A stretch of 64,000 nucleotides of DNA from Glaciihabitans arcticus (GTDB lineage: Bacteria > Actinomycetota > Actinomycetes > Actinomycetales > Microbacteriaceae). Positions 19,189-28,900 of this stretch are shown here, in pieces; the stretch's first letter is position 1, and the number at the start of each line of letters is the position of its first letter. The stretch lies in contig NZ_SISG01000001.1 of NCBI RefSeq assembly GCF_004310685.1, positions 2,170,001 to 2,234,000 of the forward strand, in the 5' to 3' direction. The notes beneath the pieces were generated by a model. That model made no database searches and was not told the origin of the DNA. It saw nothing but the letters and a program-made list of their open reading frames with translations. A program made the position numbers and the translations under genes.

Positions 19189-19989
19189 TTATGCCTCAAC
19201 TCCTGCTGCTGCGACCGGTGCGTCAGCCTTGGGGGCTGCTGCAGCGCGGGGCGCACGGCTGTCGCGACGGTCTCCGCCATCACGGCGGTCGTCACGACGC
19301 TCGGGGCGCGTCGACTTCTGGCTGGCCTGCTCGCGAGCAAGCTCCTTGTTGGTGATGTCACCCTTGTAGATCCAGACCTTCACGCCGATGCGGCCGAAGG
19401 TGGTCTTGGCTTCGTAGAAGCCGTAGTCGATGTTCGCGCGGAGCGTGTGCAGCGGCACACGACCTTCGCGGTAGAACTCCGAGCGGCTCATTTCTGCGCC
19501 ACCCAGTCGACCGGAGACCTGGATACGGACACCCTTGACGCTCGCGGTGCGCTGTGCGCCCTGCAGGCCCTTACGCATCGCGCGGCGGAAGGCCACACGA
19601 GCGGAGAGCTGCTCCGCGATGCCCTGGGCAACGAGCTGAGCCTCAGCCTCGGGGTTCTTGACCTCGAGGATGTTGAGCTGGATCTGCTTGCCCGAGAGCT
19701 TCTCGAGGTCGGCACGGATGCGCTCGGCCTCTGCTCCACGGCGTCCGATGACGATTCCGGGACGCGCCGTGTGGATGTCCACGCGGACACGGTCACGGGT
19801 GCGCTCGATCTCGATGCGTGCAACACCAGCGCGGTCAAGCGAGGTCTTGAGCAGGTTACGGATCTTGATGTCCTCGGCGACGTAGTCGCTGTAACGCTGG
19901 CCGGCCTTCGTGCTGTCGGAGAACCAACGCGACACGTGGTCGGTGGTGATACCGAGGCGGAAGCCGTACGGATTTACTTTCTGGCCCAT
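19189..19989 (-). CDS. rpsC: 30S ribosomal protein S3
   Basis: Lines the mRNA entry channel. The 266 residues begin [22 protein letters not shown], with the KH domain ([20 protein letters not shown]) and the C-terminal domain ([28 protein letters not shown]). A tail of about 45 residues is rich in Arg/Asp then Ala/Pro ([20 protein letters not shown]). The rplV stop overlaps its start by one base. Confidence 0.97.
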   Translation of the reverse strand: MGQKVNPYGFRLGITTDHVSRWFSDSTKAGQRYSDYVAEDIKIRNLLKTSLDRAGVARIEIERTRDRVRVDIHTARPGIVIGRRGAEAERIRADLEKLSGKQIQLNILEVKNPEAEAQLVAQGIAEQLSARVAFRRAMRKGLQGAQRTASVKGVRIQVSGRLGGAEMSRSEFYREGRVPLHTLRANIDYGFYEAKTTFGRIGVKVWIYKGDITNKELAREQASQKSTRPERRDDRRDGGDRRDSRAPRAAAAPKADAPVAAAGVEA

Positions 19990-20390
19990 TACTTCTTTCC
20001 TGCCTTCTTGGCGCCGGCCGAAGCCGCACCAGCGAACTCGTCCGGCGTAGCCAGGACGATCGTGATGTGGCTCGTGCGCTTGAGGATCTGGAAGGCGCGA
20101 CCCTGTGCACGCGGCTGGAACCGCTTGAGGGTCGTACCTTCGTCAACGAATGCCTGCGAAACGAACAGGTCCTGCTCGTCGAAGAAGCTGTTCGAAGCAT
20201 CAGCCTTGACGCGAGCGTTCGCGATTGCTGCTTCGACGAGCTTGTAGACGGGCTCGCTCGCACCCTGGGGTGCGAACTTCAGGATTGCCAGTGCCTCGAT
20301 TGCCTGCTTGCCGCGGATCAGGTTGACGACGCGACGAGCTTTGGTGGCGGTGACGCGAATGTGCTTCACGCGAGCGATGGATTCAACCAT
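19989..20390 (-). CDS. rplV: 50S ribosomal protein L22
   Basis: Tunnel-wall protein. I choose the ATG at 20390 ([20 protein letters not shown]) because an AGGAGG stretch lies 8 bases upstream and it gives the usual core length, 133 residues; an ATG at 20441 would add 17 unconserved residues. It contains [18 protein letters not shown] and the loop [20 protein letters not shown]. Confidence 0.96.
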   Translation of the reverse strand: MVESIARVKHIRVTATKARRVVNLIRGKQAIEALAILKFAPQGASEPVYKLVEAAIANARVKADASNSFFDEQDLFVSQAFVDEGTTLKRFQPRAQGRAFQILKRTSHITIVLATPDEFAGAASAGAKKAGKK

Positions 20391-20415
20391 TTCTCTCTCC
20401 TCCTTACGCCCCGCG

Positions 20416-20697
20416 CTAGCGGCGGCGACCCTTCTTGTCATCCTTCACGTGGCCGCGGAAGGTACGGGTGGGCGAGAACTCGCCGAGCTTGTGGCCCACC
20501 ATGGATTCGGTAACGAAGACCGGGATGTGCTTGCGGCCGTCGTGCACCGCAATGGTGTGGCCGAGCATGATCGGAACGATCATCGAACGGCGCGACCAGG
20601 TCTTGATCACGTTCTTGCTGCTGGCCTCGTTCGCCTTGACAACCTTCTGAAGCAGGTGGTCGTCGACGAAGGGGCCCTTCTTCAAACTGCGTGGCAT
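20416..20697 (-). CDS. rpsS: 30S ribosomal protein S19
   Basis: Head protein that pairs with S13. The 93 residues begin [19 protein letters not shown], with [20 protein letters not shown] and the [22 protein letters not shown] ending. Confidence 0.98.
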   Translation of the reverse strand: MPRSLKKGPFVDDHLLQKVVKANEASSKNVIKTWSRRSMIVPIMLGHTIAVHDGRKHIPVFVTESMVGHKLGEFSPTRTFRGHVKDDKKGRRR

Positions 20698-20708
20698 CTC
20701 TACGTCTC

Positions 20709-21548
20709 CTACTTGCGCTTCTTGCCGACGTTGCGTCGGCGAACAATGAGCTTGTCGCTGGGAAGGTTGCGCTTACGCGTACGGCCTTCCTTCTGGCCCC
20801 AGGGGCTGACGGGGTGACGTCCACCGGACGTCTTACCCTCACCACCACCGTGGGGGTGGTCGACCGGGTTCATGGCAACACCACGGACGGTCGGGCGAAC
20901 GCCCTTCCAGCGCATGCGGCCGGCCTTACCCCAGTTGATGTTCGACTGCTCGGCGTTGCCGACCTCGCCGATCGTCGCGCGGTTACGCACGTCAACGTTG
21001 CGGATTTCACCCGACGGCAGGCGAAGCTGCGCGTAGGGGCCGTCCTTGGCGACGAGACGAACCGATGCACCGGCGGAGCGGGCCATCTTGGCGCCTCCAC
21101 CGGGGCGGAGCTCGATCGCGTGGATGACGGTTCCGACCGGGATGTTCTTCAGCGGAAGGTTGTTACCCGGCTTGATGTCAGCCGCGGGACCCGACTCGAT
21201 GATGTCGCCCTGGTTGAGCTTGTTCGGAGCGATGATGTAGCGCTTCGTACCGTCAACGTAATGCAGCAGCGCGATGCGCGCCGTGCGGTTGGGGTCGTAC
21301 TCGATGTGGGCGACCTTGGCGTTCACGCCGTCTTTGTCATTGCGCTTGAAGTCAATGATGCGGTACTGGCGCTTGTGGCCACCACCGATGTGACGGGTCG
21401 TGATGCGACCGGCGTTGTTACGACCACCGGTCTTGGGCAGCGGACGCAGCAGCGACTTCTCCGGCGTTGACCGGGTGATCTCTGCGAAGTCGGCGACGGA
21501 TGAACCGCGGCGACCGGGCGTTGTGGGCTTGTACTTGCGAATAGCCAT
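20709..21548 (-). CDS. rplB: 50S ribosomal protein L2
   Basis: Needed for subunit association and peptidyl transfer. The 279 residues begin [20 protein letters not shown], with [20 protein letters not shown] and the catalytic-region block [19 protein letters not shown] (His in PVDHPHGGG). It is in standard S10-operon order. Confidence 0.99.
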   Translation of the reverse strand: MAIRKYKPTTPGRRGSSVADFAEITRSTPEKSLLRPLPKTGGRNNAGRITTRHIGGGHKRQYRIIDFKRNDKDGVNAKVAHIEYDPNRTARIALLHYVDGTKRYIIAPNKLNQGDIIESGPAADIKPGNNLPLKNIPVGTVIHAIELRPGGGAKMARSAGASVRLVAKDGPYAQLRLPSGEIRNVDVRNRATIGEVGNAEQSNINWGKAGRMRWKGVRPTVRGVAMNPVDHPHGGGEGKTSGGRHPVSPWGQKEGRTRKRNLPSDKLIVRRRNVGKKRK

Positions 21549-21566
21549 GAGTTATCTCCTGAGTCC

Positions 21567-21869
21567 CTAGCCGACAGCCGTGAAGATGTCGATGGAACCG
21601 GACTTCAGGGTCACAATGGCACGCTTGGTGTCCTTGCGCTTTCCGAGTCCGAACTTGGTACGGCGGGTCTTGCCCGTGCGGTTGAGCGTGTTGACCGAGT
21701 CGACCTTGACGTTGAAGATCTTCTCGATAGCGAGCTTGATCTCCGTCTTGTTCGCACGGGGGTCCACAACGAAGGTGTACTTGCCGTCATCGATCAGGCT
21801 GTAGCTCTTCTCGGAGACGACGGGCGAGAGGATGATGTCCCGCGGGTCCTTGTTCGTTTCGATGGTCAT
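21567..21869 (-). CDS. rplW: 50S ribosomal protein L23
   Basis: Docking site for trigger factor and SRP at the tunnel exit. The 100 residues include [23 protein letters not shown] and [16 protein letters not shown]. Its ATG overlaps the rplD stop by four bases. Confidence 0.97.
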   Translation of the reverse strand: MTIETNKDPRDIILSPVVSEKSYSLIDDGKYTFVVDPRANKTEIKLAIEKIFNVKVDSVNTLNRTGKTRRTKFGLGKRKDTKRAIVTLKSGSIDIFTAVG

Positions 21870-22531
21870 GCGCTGACCTCTTCCTTGTTGCTGGTCGACT
21901 TCGTGTTGAACGCGACGAATGCGTCGAACGCACCCTTCGTGTACACGATGTCGTCGCTGACGATCACGTCGTAGGCGTTGAGCTGGTCGTAGGGCAGCAC
22001 GTGAACGGTGCTGAGGTTACGAACGCTCTTGTAGCTGATCTCATCTTCGCGCTCGATGACGACGAGCACGTTCTTGCTCGGCGAGATCGATGCGAAGAGA
22101 GCTGCGATGGCCTTGGTCGAGGGCACCTCGCCGACGGCGAGCTGCGAGACGACGTGGAGACGCTCGCCGCGGGCGCGGTCGGAGAGAGCTCCGCGGAGCG
22201 CTGCTGCGATCATCTTCTTGGGGGTGCGCTGCGAGTAGTCGCGGGGGTGGGGTCCATGGACGATTCCACCACCCTTCATCTGGGGAGCGCGGATCGAGCC
22301 CTGGCGAGCGCGACCGGTTCCCTTCTGCTTGAACGGCTTGCGGCCGGCACCGGAGACTTCACCGCGGCGAAGCGTGTTGTGCGTACCCTGGCGAGCCGCT
22401 GCGCGCTGCGCGACGACGACCTGGTGGATAAGCGGGACGTTGGTCTGGACGTCGAAGATCTCGGCGGGAAGTTCGACGGAGTCGACCTTCTTGCCCGAGG
22501 CATCGATTACGTCAAGTGAGACGTTAGCCAT
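21866..22531 (-). CDS. rplD: 50S ribosomal protein L4
   Basis: Tunnel protein with an extended loop. The 221 residues include VHQ-type motif [20 protein letters not shown], the loop [23 protein letters not shown] (positions about 62-84) and the C-terminal [17 protein letters not shown]. In enterobacteria L4 also regulates the S10 operon; nothing here shows that. Confidence 0.98.
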   Translation of the reverse strand: MANVSLDVIDASGKKVDSVELPAEIFDVQTNVPLIHQVVVAQRAAARQGTHNTLRRGEVSGAGRKPFKQKGTGRARQGSIRAPQMKGGGIVHGPHPRDYSQRTPKKMIAAALRGALSDRARGERLHVVSQLAVGEVPSTKAIAALFASISPSKNVLVVIEREDEISYKSVRNLSTVHVLPYDQLNAYDVIVSDDIVYTKGAFDAFVAFNTKSTSNKEEVSA

Positions 22532-22536
22532 GAGGA

Positions 22537-23190
22537 TTACGCTCCCTTCACTGCGTTGCGGACGAAGACGATGCGGCCACGAGCACCGGGAACTGCACCC
22601 TTGACCAGGATGAGACCCTTCTCGAGGTCGACGGCGTGAACCTTGAGGTTCAGGACAGTGACGCGGTCGCCACCCATACGGCCGGCCATGCGCATGCCCT
22701 TGAAGACACGGCTGGGGGTCGAGGAGGCACCGATCGAGCCGGGCTTGCGGTGGTTGCGGTGCGAACCGTGCGAGGAGGAGACACCCTTGAAGTTGTGACG
22801 CTTCATAACACCGGCGAATCCCTTGCCCTTGCTCGTGCCGACGACGTCGACAAGCTGGCCTGCGGCGAAGATGTCCACTGCGATCTCCTGGCCGAGGCTG
22901 TAGTCAGCTGCGTCCGCGGTGCGGACCTCGGTGAGGTGACGGCGAGGCGTAACGCCTGCCTTGTCGAAGTGGCCGGTTGCCGGCTTGTTCGCCTTGCGGG
23001 GGTCGATCTGGCCGTAAGCGATCTGCACGGCGCTGTAGCCGTCGACCTCGGGAGAGCGAACCTGCGTGACGACGTTGGGGGTGATCTCAACGACGGTGAC
23101 GGGGATGAGCTTGTTGTTCTCGTCCCAGACCTGCGTCATGCCGAGCTTCTTGCCCAGGAGACCCTTGGTGGAAGTGTTGTTGTTTGCCAT
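22537..23190 (-). CDS. rplC: 50S ribosomal protein L3
   Basis: Assembly initiator near the peptidyl-transferase centre. The 217 residues include [17 protein letters not shown], the [20 protein letters not shown] region with the glutamine/His-rich loop, and [19 protein letters not shown]. It lies 11 bases after rpsJ. Confidence 0.98.
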   Translation of the reverse strand: MANNNTSTKGLLGKKLGMTQVWDENNKLIPVTVVEITPNVVTQVRSPEVDGYSAVQIAYGQIDPRKANKPATGHFDKAGVTPRRHLTEVRTADAADYSLGQEIAVDIFAAGQLVDVVGTSKGKGFAGVMKRHNFKGVSSSHGSHRNHRKPGSIGASSTPSRVFKGMRMAGRMGGDRVTVLNLKVHAVDLEKGLILVKGAVPGARGRIVFVRNAVKGA

Positions 23191-23201
23191 CAGTCGCCTC
23201 C

Positions 23202-23510
23202 CTAGAGCTTGATCTCGATGTTGACGTCGGCCGGCAGGTCGAGACGCATAAGCGAGTCGACGGCCTTGGGCGTCGGGTCGATGATGTCGATCAGACGCTT
23301 GTGGGTGCGCTTCTCGAAGTGCTCGCGGCTGTCCTTGTACTTGTGAGGCGAACGGATTACTACAACCACGTTCTTCTCGGTCGGCAGCGGCACCGGGCCG
23401 ACGACAGTCGCGCCTGCACGGGTTACCGTGTCGACGATCTTGCGTGCCGATGCGTCGAGACCTGCGTGGTCATACGACTTAAGTCGAATGCGGATCTTCT
23501 GTCCCGCCAT
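23202..23510 (-). CDS. rpsJ: 30S ribosomal protein S10
   Basis: Head protein, also the NusG/NusB partner NusE. The 102 residues begin [21 protein letters not shown] and include [29 protein letters not shown]. It is the first gene of the long ribosomal super-operon. Confidence 0.98.
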   Translation of the reverse strand: MAGQKIRIRLKSYDHAGLDASARKIVDTVTRAGATVVGPVPLPTEKNVVVVIRSPHKYKDSREHFEKRTHKRLIDIIDPTPKAVDSLMRLDLPADVNIEIKL

Positions 23511-23884
23511 GTCGAACTCTCTCTCTGTAATGCATCATGGCCGCTCCGCCTTCTTTCGAAGGCACAGTTGCTATTGGATGCTGGTGTTAGCTCGAGCACT
23601 TCTGCTGTCGCACCACTGTTTATGTGTCAAACGTTGCTGTCATCACCTCGCCCGAGCACGCGCATAGTTCTAGACGCGTTACTTTCGGGAGGGGTTGAAA
23701 CTTCGGCTCTGCTTCCCGCGGCCTAGCGCCGGCCCCTTGGAGACCCGCTATGCACTGCCTGGAAGTGATTCACGCGCACGCTGGCGGTGAAATGTTGAAC
23801 TAGACGAGTTTGCCACATTCTCGGGCATGCTGCAACCCGGGCGTGTCGCGCTCGGCGTGTTGCACGCGCGCCCGCGTTATCCGC
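23511..23884. promoter_or_regulatory. S10 operon leader region (no gene)
   Basis: This 374-base gap between the haem/iron ATPase gene and rpsJ contains no plausible gene. It must hold the S10 promoter and leader, but no convincing -35/-10 pair was found: the minus-strand TTGACA at 23625-23630 has no -10 at 16-18 bases. A small hairpin, GCCTTC-TTTC-GAAGGC, lies at 23548-23563, about 40 bases before the start of rpsJ. Confidence 0.5.
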
Positions 23885-24697
23885 TTATTTTCGGGCGCGC
23901 AGCGGCACAACGAGCGATTCGCCGGTCGGCAGCTGGATGACGTTCACGGGGTACTGGTACACGTCGCTGATGAGCTCGGCGGTGAGCACGACTGCCGGCG
24001 CTCCGACGGCGCGCAGGCGGCCGCGCTCGAGCAGGGCGATGCGGTCCGCGTAGGCGGCCGCGAGGTTGAGATCGTGCAGTACAACGACCACGGCGTCCCC
24101 GGCGGCGGCGCGCTCCCGGGCGACGCGCAGCACGTCCTCCTGGTGGCGCAGGTCGAGGGCCGCGGTGGGCTCGTCGAGCATGACGATTCCGGTGCGCTGG
24201 GCGAGCACCCGCGCGAGGGATACCCGCGCGCGTTCGCCGCCCGACAGGGTCGGGAAGTGCCGCGGGGCGAAGCCGGTGACGGCTGTCGCTGTCATGGCGT
24301 CGAGCACGGCGTCGTCATCCTCGTCTTCGAGCGCGCTTCTCGACCACGGGGCGCGGCCCATCTCGACGACCTCGAGCACGGTGAACGGAAAGGACAGCAG
24401 GTTCTCCTGCTGCAGCACCGCGCGGTGTCGGGCCAGTTCAGCGATCGTCCAGTGCGAGAGGGGATGCCCCGCCAGCTCGATCTGTCCGCTCGACTTCTCG
24501 TCCCCGGCGATCACGCCGAGCAGCGTCGACTTGCCGGCACCGTTCGGCCCGACGAGGGCGAGCACCTCGCCCGCAATGACGTCGAGGTCGACCCCGTCGA
24601 GGATCGTGGTGCCGTCGATCGCCACGCTCACGCCCCGCGCGCTCAGGGCGACATCGCCCAGCGCGATGCGCTCGGGCAGAACCAGCCGGCGGCTCAT
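23885..24697 (-). CDS. hmuV: Iron/haem ABC transporter ATP-binding protein
   Basis: A 270-residue FecE/HmuV-class ATPase. It has Walker A GPNGAGKST, Q-loop LQQENLLSF, ABC signature LSGGERARVSLAR, Walker B GIVMLDEPTAALD and H-loop VLHDLNLA. The block VVEMGRAPW before the signature is typical of haemin importers, hence the tentative symbol; a siderophore importer is also possible. The ATG at 24697 overlaps the permease stop by four bases (ATGA); the frame is open further upstream only as a shadow of the permease gene. Confidence 0.88.
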   Translation of the reverse strand: MSRRLVLPERIALGDVALSARGVSVAIDGTTILDGVDLDVIAGEVLALVGPNGAGKSTLLGVIAGDEKSSGQIELAGHPLSHWTIAELARHRAVLQQENLLSFPFTVLEVVEMGRAPWSRSALEDEDDDAVLDAMTATAVTGFAPRHFPTLSGGERARVSLARVLAQRTGIVMLDEPTAALDLRHQEDVLRVARERAAAGDAVVVVLHDLNLAAAYADRIALLERGRLRAVGAPAVVLTAELISDVYQYPVNVIQLPTGESLVVPLRARK

Positions 24698-25770
24698 GCC
24701 CAGCCCCCCGACCGTTTGCGGGTGCGGCGGAGGAGCCAGAAGAAGAAGGGTCCGCCGACGAGGGAGGTGAGCATACCGATCGGCAGGTCTGCGTAGGTGA
24801 TGGCGGTGCGCGCGAACAGGTCGGCCAGCATCAGCAGCAGGGCTCCACCGAGAGTGCTGGTGACGAGCAGCGGCAGGTGGGCCGGGCCGATGATCATGCG
24901 CATGAGGTGCGGCACTACGAGCCCCACGAATCCGATGATGCCGGCGAAGGCGACCGCCGCACCGACCAACAGGGCGACGAGCACGATCGCGACGATGCGC
25001 AGCGCCTCGACGTTCACGCCCAGGTGTCGGGCCGACTTCTCGCCGAGGGCGAGCAGGTCGAGGCGGCGCACCAGCACGAAGGACGCCGCGACTCCGATCA
25101 GCACGCACGGCACGACCACGGCGACCTGCACCCAGCGGCTGCCGTTGAGGCTGCCGAGCTGCCAGAACACGATCTGCTCGCGGGCCGCGGTGTCACCGAT
25201 GAAGGTCAGGAAGGCGAGGCCGGCACCACAGAATGCGTTGACGGCGATTCCGGTGAGGATGAGTGTCACGACCTCCGTCTTGCCGCGGGACCGCGAGAAG
25301 ACGTAGACGACGAGCGTGGTGATGAGCCCAGCCCCGAAGGCGAGCACCGCTGTCGTCCACTCGCCGAAGAAGCTGAGGCCGAAGACGATCGCCGAGCACG
25401 CGCCCAGAGCTGCACCGCTCGAGACGCCGACGACGCCCGGCTCGGCGAGCGGATTGCCGAAGATCGCCTGCATGAGCATTCCGGCCACGGCGAGCGCGGC
25501 ACCGATCACAAGCGACATGACCACGCGCGGCAGGCGAATCGTCCAGAGCGCGGCCTCCGCGTTCGGGTGCTCGGTCACGATGCCGAGGTCGATCCCGACC
25601 GAACCCAGCAGGATCGACAGCACCTCGAGCGGGCTGATGCTGAGCTGGCCGCTCCCCACCGACACGAGGGCGGTGATGACGACGCCGATCGTGAGCCCCG
25701 AGATGAGGAGAGCCGTGCGGGCGGGGCGTGGACGAACGAGGGGGGCCGGGGCATCCGGAGTCGTCATCAT
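24694..25770 (-). CDS. hmuU: Iron/haem ABC transporter permease, FecCD family
   Basis: A polytopic permease of about 358 residues with the FecCD pattern: RLPRVVMSLVIGAALAVAGMLMQ early, NPLAEPGVVGVSSGAALGA in the middle, and GIIGFVGLVVPHLMR near the end. It works with the downstream ATPase. I prefer the ATG at 25770 (MMTTPDAPAPLVRPRP) since an alternative start at 25881 would overlap the DtxR-like operator. No substrate-binding protein gene is adjacent. Confidence 0.85.
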   Translation of the reverse strand: MMTTPDAPAPLVRPRPARTALLISGLTIGVVITALVSVGSGQLSISPLEVLSILLGSVGIDLGIVTEHPNAEAALWTIRLPRVVMSLVIGAALAVAGMLMQAIFGNPLAEPGVVGVSSGAALGACSAIVFGLSFFGEWTTAVLAFGAGLITTLVVYVFSRSRGKTEVVTLILTGIAVNAFCGAGLAFLTFIGDTAAREQIVFWQLGSLNGSRWVQVAVVVPCVLIGVAASFVLVRRLDLLALGEKSARHLGVNVEALRIVAIVLVALLVGAAVAFAGIIGFVGLVVPHLMRMIIGPAHLPLLVTSTLGGALLLMLADLFARTAITYADLPIGMLTSLVGGPFFFWLLRRTRKRSGGWA

Positions 25771-25868
25771 CTCGCGTTCGCTGCGATAGCGAGGGGCCCG
25801 AGGGCGAGAGAGGCCGAGGCGCGGCGGTACATGGCTGAGTTTCTGAGAGGAGTCGGGATGCTGCCCTC

Positions 25869-25887
25869 GTAGGTTAGTCAACCCTTA
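25869..25887 (-). promoter_or_regulatory. DtxR/IdeR-type iron box upstream of the importer
   Basis: The minus-strand 19-mer TAAGGGTTGACTAACCTAC matches 15 of 19 positions of the DtxR/IdeR consensus TWAGGTTAGSCTAACCTWA, with a full TAACCT right half. That half also forms a TANNNT -10-like hexamer (25871-25876), so iron-loaded repressor would block the promoter. It lies about 100 bases before the preferred permease start. Confidence 0.65.
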
Positions 25888-25905
25888 CCTGCAAGGCAAA
25901 CGGGG

Positions 25906-28900
25906 CTATTCGGAGAACGAATCAGTACTCGCCCACTTGACCACCGTTGTGTAGTTCAGCCGGGTGTGGATCACGCGCACGGTGAGTGTCTTGCCCGCGT
26001 CCGCTGCAACCGGCGTATAGCCCGCCTTCGTCGCCTTGGCGATCGCCGTCCCGTTGCGGTACCACTGGAACGCCTTGACCGCCGGGGCACCGATCCCGGT
26101 GTCCCCCACCACGTAGCCCGCGCCGACCGCGCTCACCTGCACCGGCGCAGCGATCGCCTCGTCACCGAACGTGAACAGCCCGACTGGCAGGGTTGCGGCG
26201 CTTGTGCTGACCGAGGGCAGGAAGCCCGCCGCCGACGCCGTGACCCGCACCGAGATCGCTGTGCCGCGATCTGACGTGACCAGCAGGTAGCTCGAGGCCG
26301 TCGCCTTCGGGATGGCCACGCCATTTCGCAGCCACTGGTAGGCGGCGGCCGCGTTCTCGCTGTACTCCCGCGGCGCGATCGAAAGCGTCGCGCCGACCAC
26401 GGCGTTGGTGGTCAGCTGCGGAAGCGGAGTCGACGGGACCACGGGCACCCCGGGCGCCACGAGCACGGCCGGAGTAACAACGATGGAGGGCAGGAGACCC
26501 GCGAACGTCGCCATCACGCGCACGGAGAGCAGCTTGCCCTTGTCTGCGGCCACCGGCGTGTAGCTCGCGCCGGTCGCCTTCGGGATGACGACCCCGGCCC
26601 GCAGCCACTGGTAGCTGCGCACGGGTGCCGCGACCGGCCAATCCAGGCTCGAGTAATCCACCGAGCTGACCGTGACCGGCAACGCGACGCGGACCGTCCC
26701 CGTGACAACCGGCACGGTCTCTGCCTGCAGTGTGTAGTTGAAAGGAACGGCGGTCAGCACCACCGTCGCGTAATTCTTGCGAGTCACGACGGCACGCGGT
26801 CCGACCGTCTTATTGCGGTCGAGCATCGTGAGCTTGTAGGCCTTGCCCGTCGCGCCCTTGATGACGACGCCGTTGCGCAGCCACTGCCAGCTCGTGGCAG
26901 AAGCCTGGTTGGTCGTGTGGGCGGGGATCGCCGTGAGGACCAGGCTGCCTGCCACCCGGCCCATGGTCGGCACGGCCAGTGTGCCGGTCAGCTCGCCCTT
27001 GCCGATCACGCGCTTCGGCGTCGAGGCCGAGTAGCTGAGAGATCCCGCGGCGGTCGCCGTCACCGTGACCCTGATCGACTTTCCGAAGTCGCTCGGCTTG
27101 ATCGTGTAGCTGGTTCCAGCGTTTGTGAACTTCACGCCATTGCGGTACCAGGTGCGGGTCACGGTCGGCGTGACAGGGAGGGCCTTGAGCGAGTAGCTGG
27201 GCTCATTCACTGTGAGCACTCCCCCGCCGATCTTCGCCGTGCCGCTGAGCACGATCGGCGCCGAAGCGGTGACGGTGTAGTTCGTCACGGCCGAGACGAG
27301 CACCGTCGTCGCGTAGTTGGTCTTGCTCAGGGTCACGCGAGCCGAGATGACCTTGTTGCGGTCGGCAGCGGTGAGAGTGAACGTCGGCTTGGTGGCCTTC
27401 TTGATCACTACTCCGTTGCGCAGCCACTGCCAGGAGCGCAGCACACCACTCTCGGTGACGCTGGCCGCGGGAAGAGCCGCCGAGAGCACGAGTTTCTTCT
27501 GGGTTACCTGCGGCACGGCGAGTGTCCCGGCAATCAGGCGTTTGGCGATGACCGGCGTCTTCACCGACAGCGCCGAGACCGTCACCGTGCCGTCGGGGGC
27601 GCGACCGGTCGACCGCACGGTGATCGTCTTCGCCACGTCGAGGGCCGCGAGCGTGTAGGTCTGCGCGGCAGCCCCGGCGATCGCGGCACCGCTGCGGTAC
27701 CACTGGAACCGGCGGACGGGAGCTTCGACGGTCTCACCCTCGAGCGTGTAGGTCGGTGCGGTAGCGGTGAGGGTCGAACCGAGGCGCGGGGTTCCGGTGA
27801 CGAGCGGGAGGGCAACGTCATCCGTCGCATAGGAGACAGGGGCGGAGGAACGCACCAGCGCGTCGAGCCCCGGGCGCGTGGTCGTGACAACGAGCTTCAG
27901 GCGCGTGCCCACGTCGGCTGCGACCGGGGCGTAGGTCGTCTTCGTCGCTCCCGCGATCGGGGAGTCGCCCCGCAGCCACTGCTGGGTGGTCACGGCACCG
28001 GTCGACGTGATGGCGGGGAAGGCGGCGCTCAGCGCGATCGGCGAGAGGGTCGCCGTGATGGCGGGGTTCTCGGTCGGGGCAGGAGCGTCATCCGCCACCG
28101 CAGCGGACTCGGCGGTGAGCGAGGCGAAACCGGGCCGGCTCGCCGTGACCCGCACCCTGAGGGCGTGGCCGCTGTCTGCCGCCACCCGCTGGTAGGTCGC
28201 CCCGGTCGCGCCCGGGATAACCGTCGCGCCGCGGTACCACTCGTAGCTGTAGCTCGCGCCGGCTGTCGTCCAGTTCTTGAGCTTCGCGGTCAGGGTGGAT
28301 GACGCCTGGGAGATCGACACCGATCCCTGGACGAGAATGCCCTCCTTCACGGCGAAGCCGGTGTACGTGACGTCGGGAAGCGTGACACTGCTCGAGCTCG
28401 CACCGACCGCGCCGGTGACGATGACCCGCACCGAACCCTTGTCCTCCGGGAGCAGCGTATAGCTCTGGTCGGTCGCGCCCGCGATCGCGACAGCGCCGTT
28501 CGCGCCAGAGGGCCAGCGGTACCACTGGAAGGAGTAGCTCTCCGCCACCCACGCGTCACCGAGCAGCGCGGTCAGGGTGTCGCCGACGCGCCAGTAGTTG
28601 TCGAAACCCCCGTGGGTGCGGGCGATCCACGCACCCTTCGGGTCGTCGACGTCGTAGGGGTTGCCGTTGGTCGCGTCCGCCGTGAGGCCGTTCGTCGGGC
28701 GGTTCACCGTGACCGTTGCCGTCGTCGGGCCGACCTGGTCGACCGTGACAGTCACCCCGCCGGTCGACTGGCTGCGGAAGACGTCGGCCTGCTTGTAGTC
28801 GCGCAGCTTCGCGCCGCCGACCGTCCGGCCGAGCAGGTGGGTGTCGTCACCCCACAGGCCCTTGAAGGTTGTAGTGCCGTTCACCAGCTTCTTCTCGAGA

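Noticed and set aside
23602-23630. TTGACA hexamer as the S10 operon promoter
   Set aside because: At the required spacing the -10 position reads CAGCAG, far from TANNNT.
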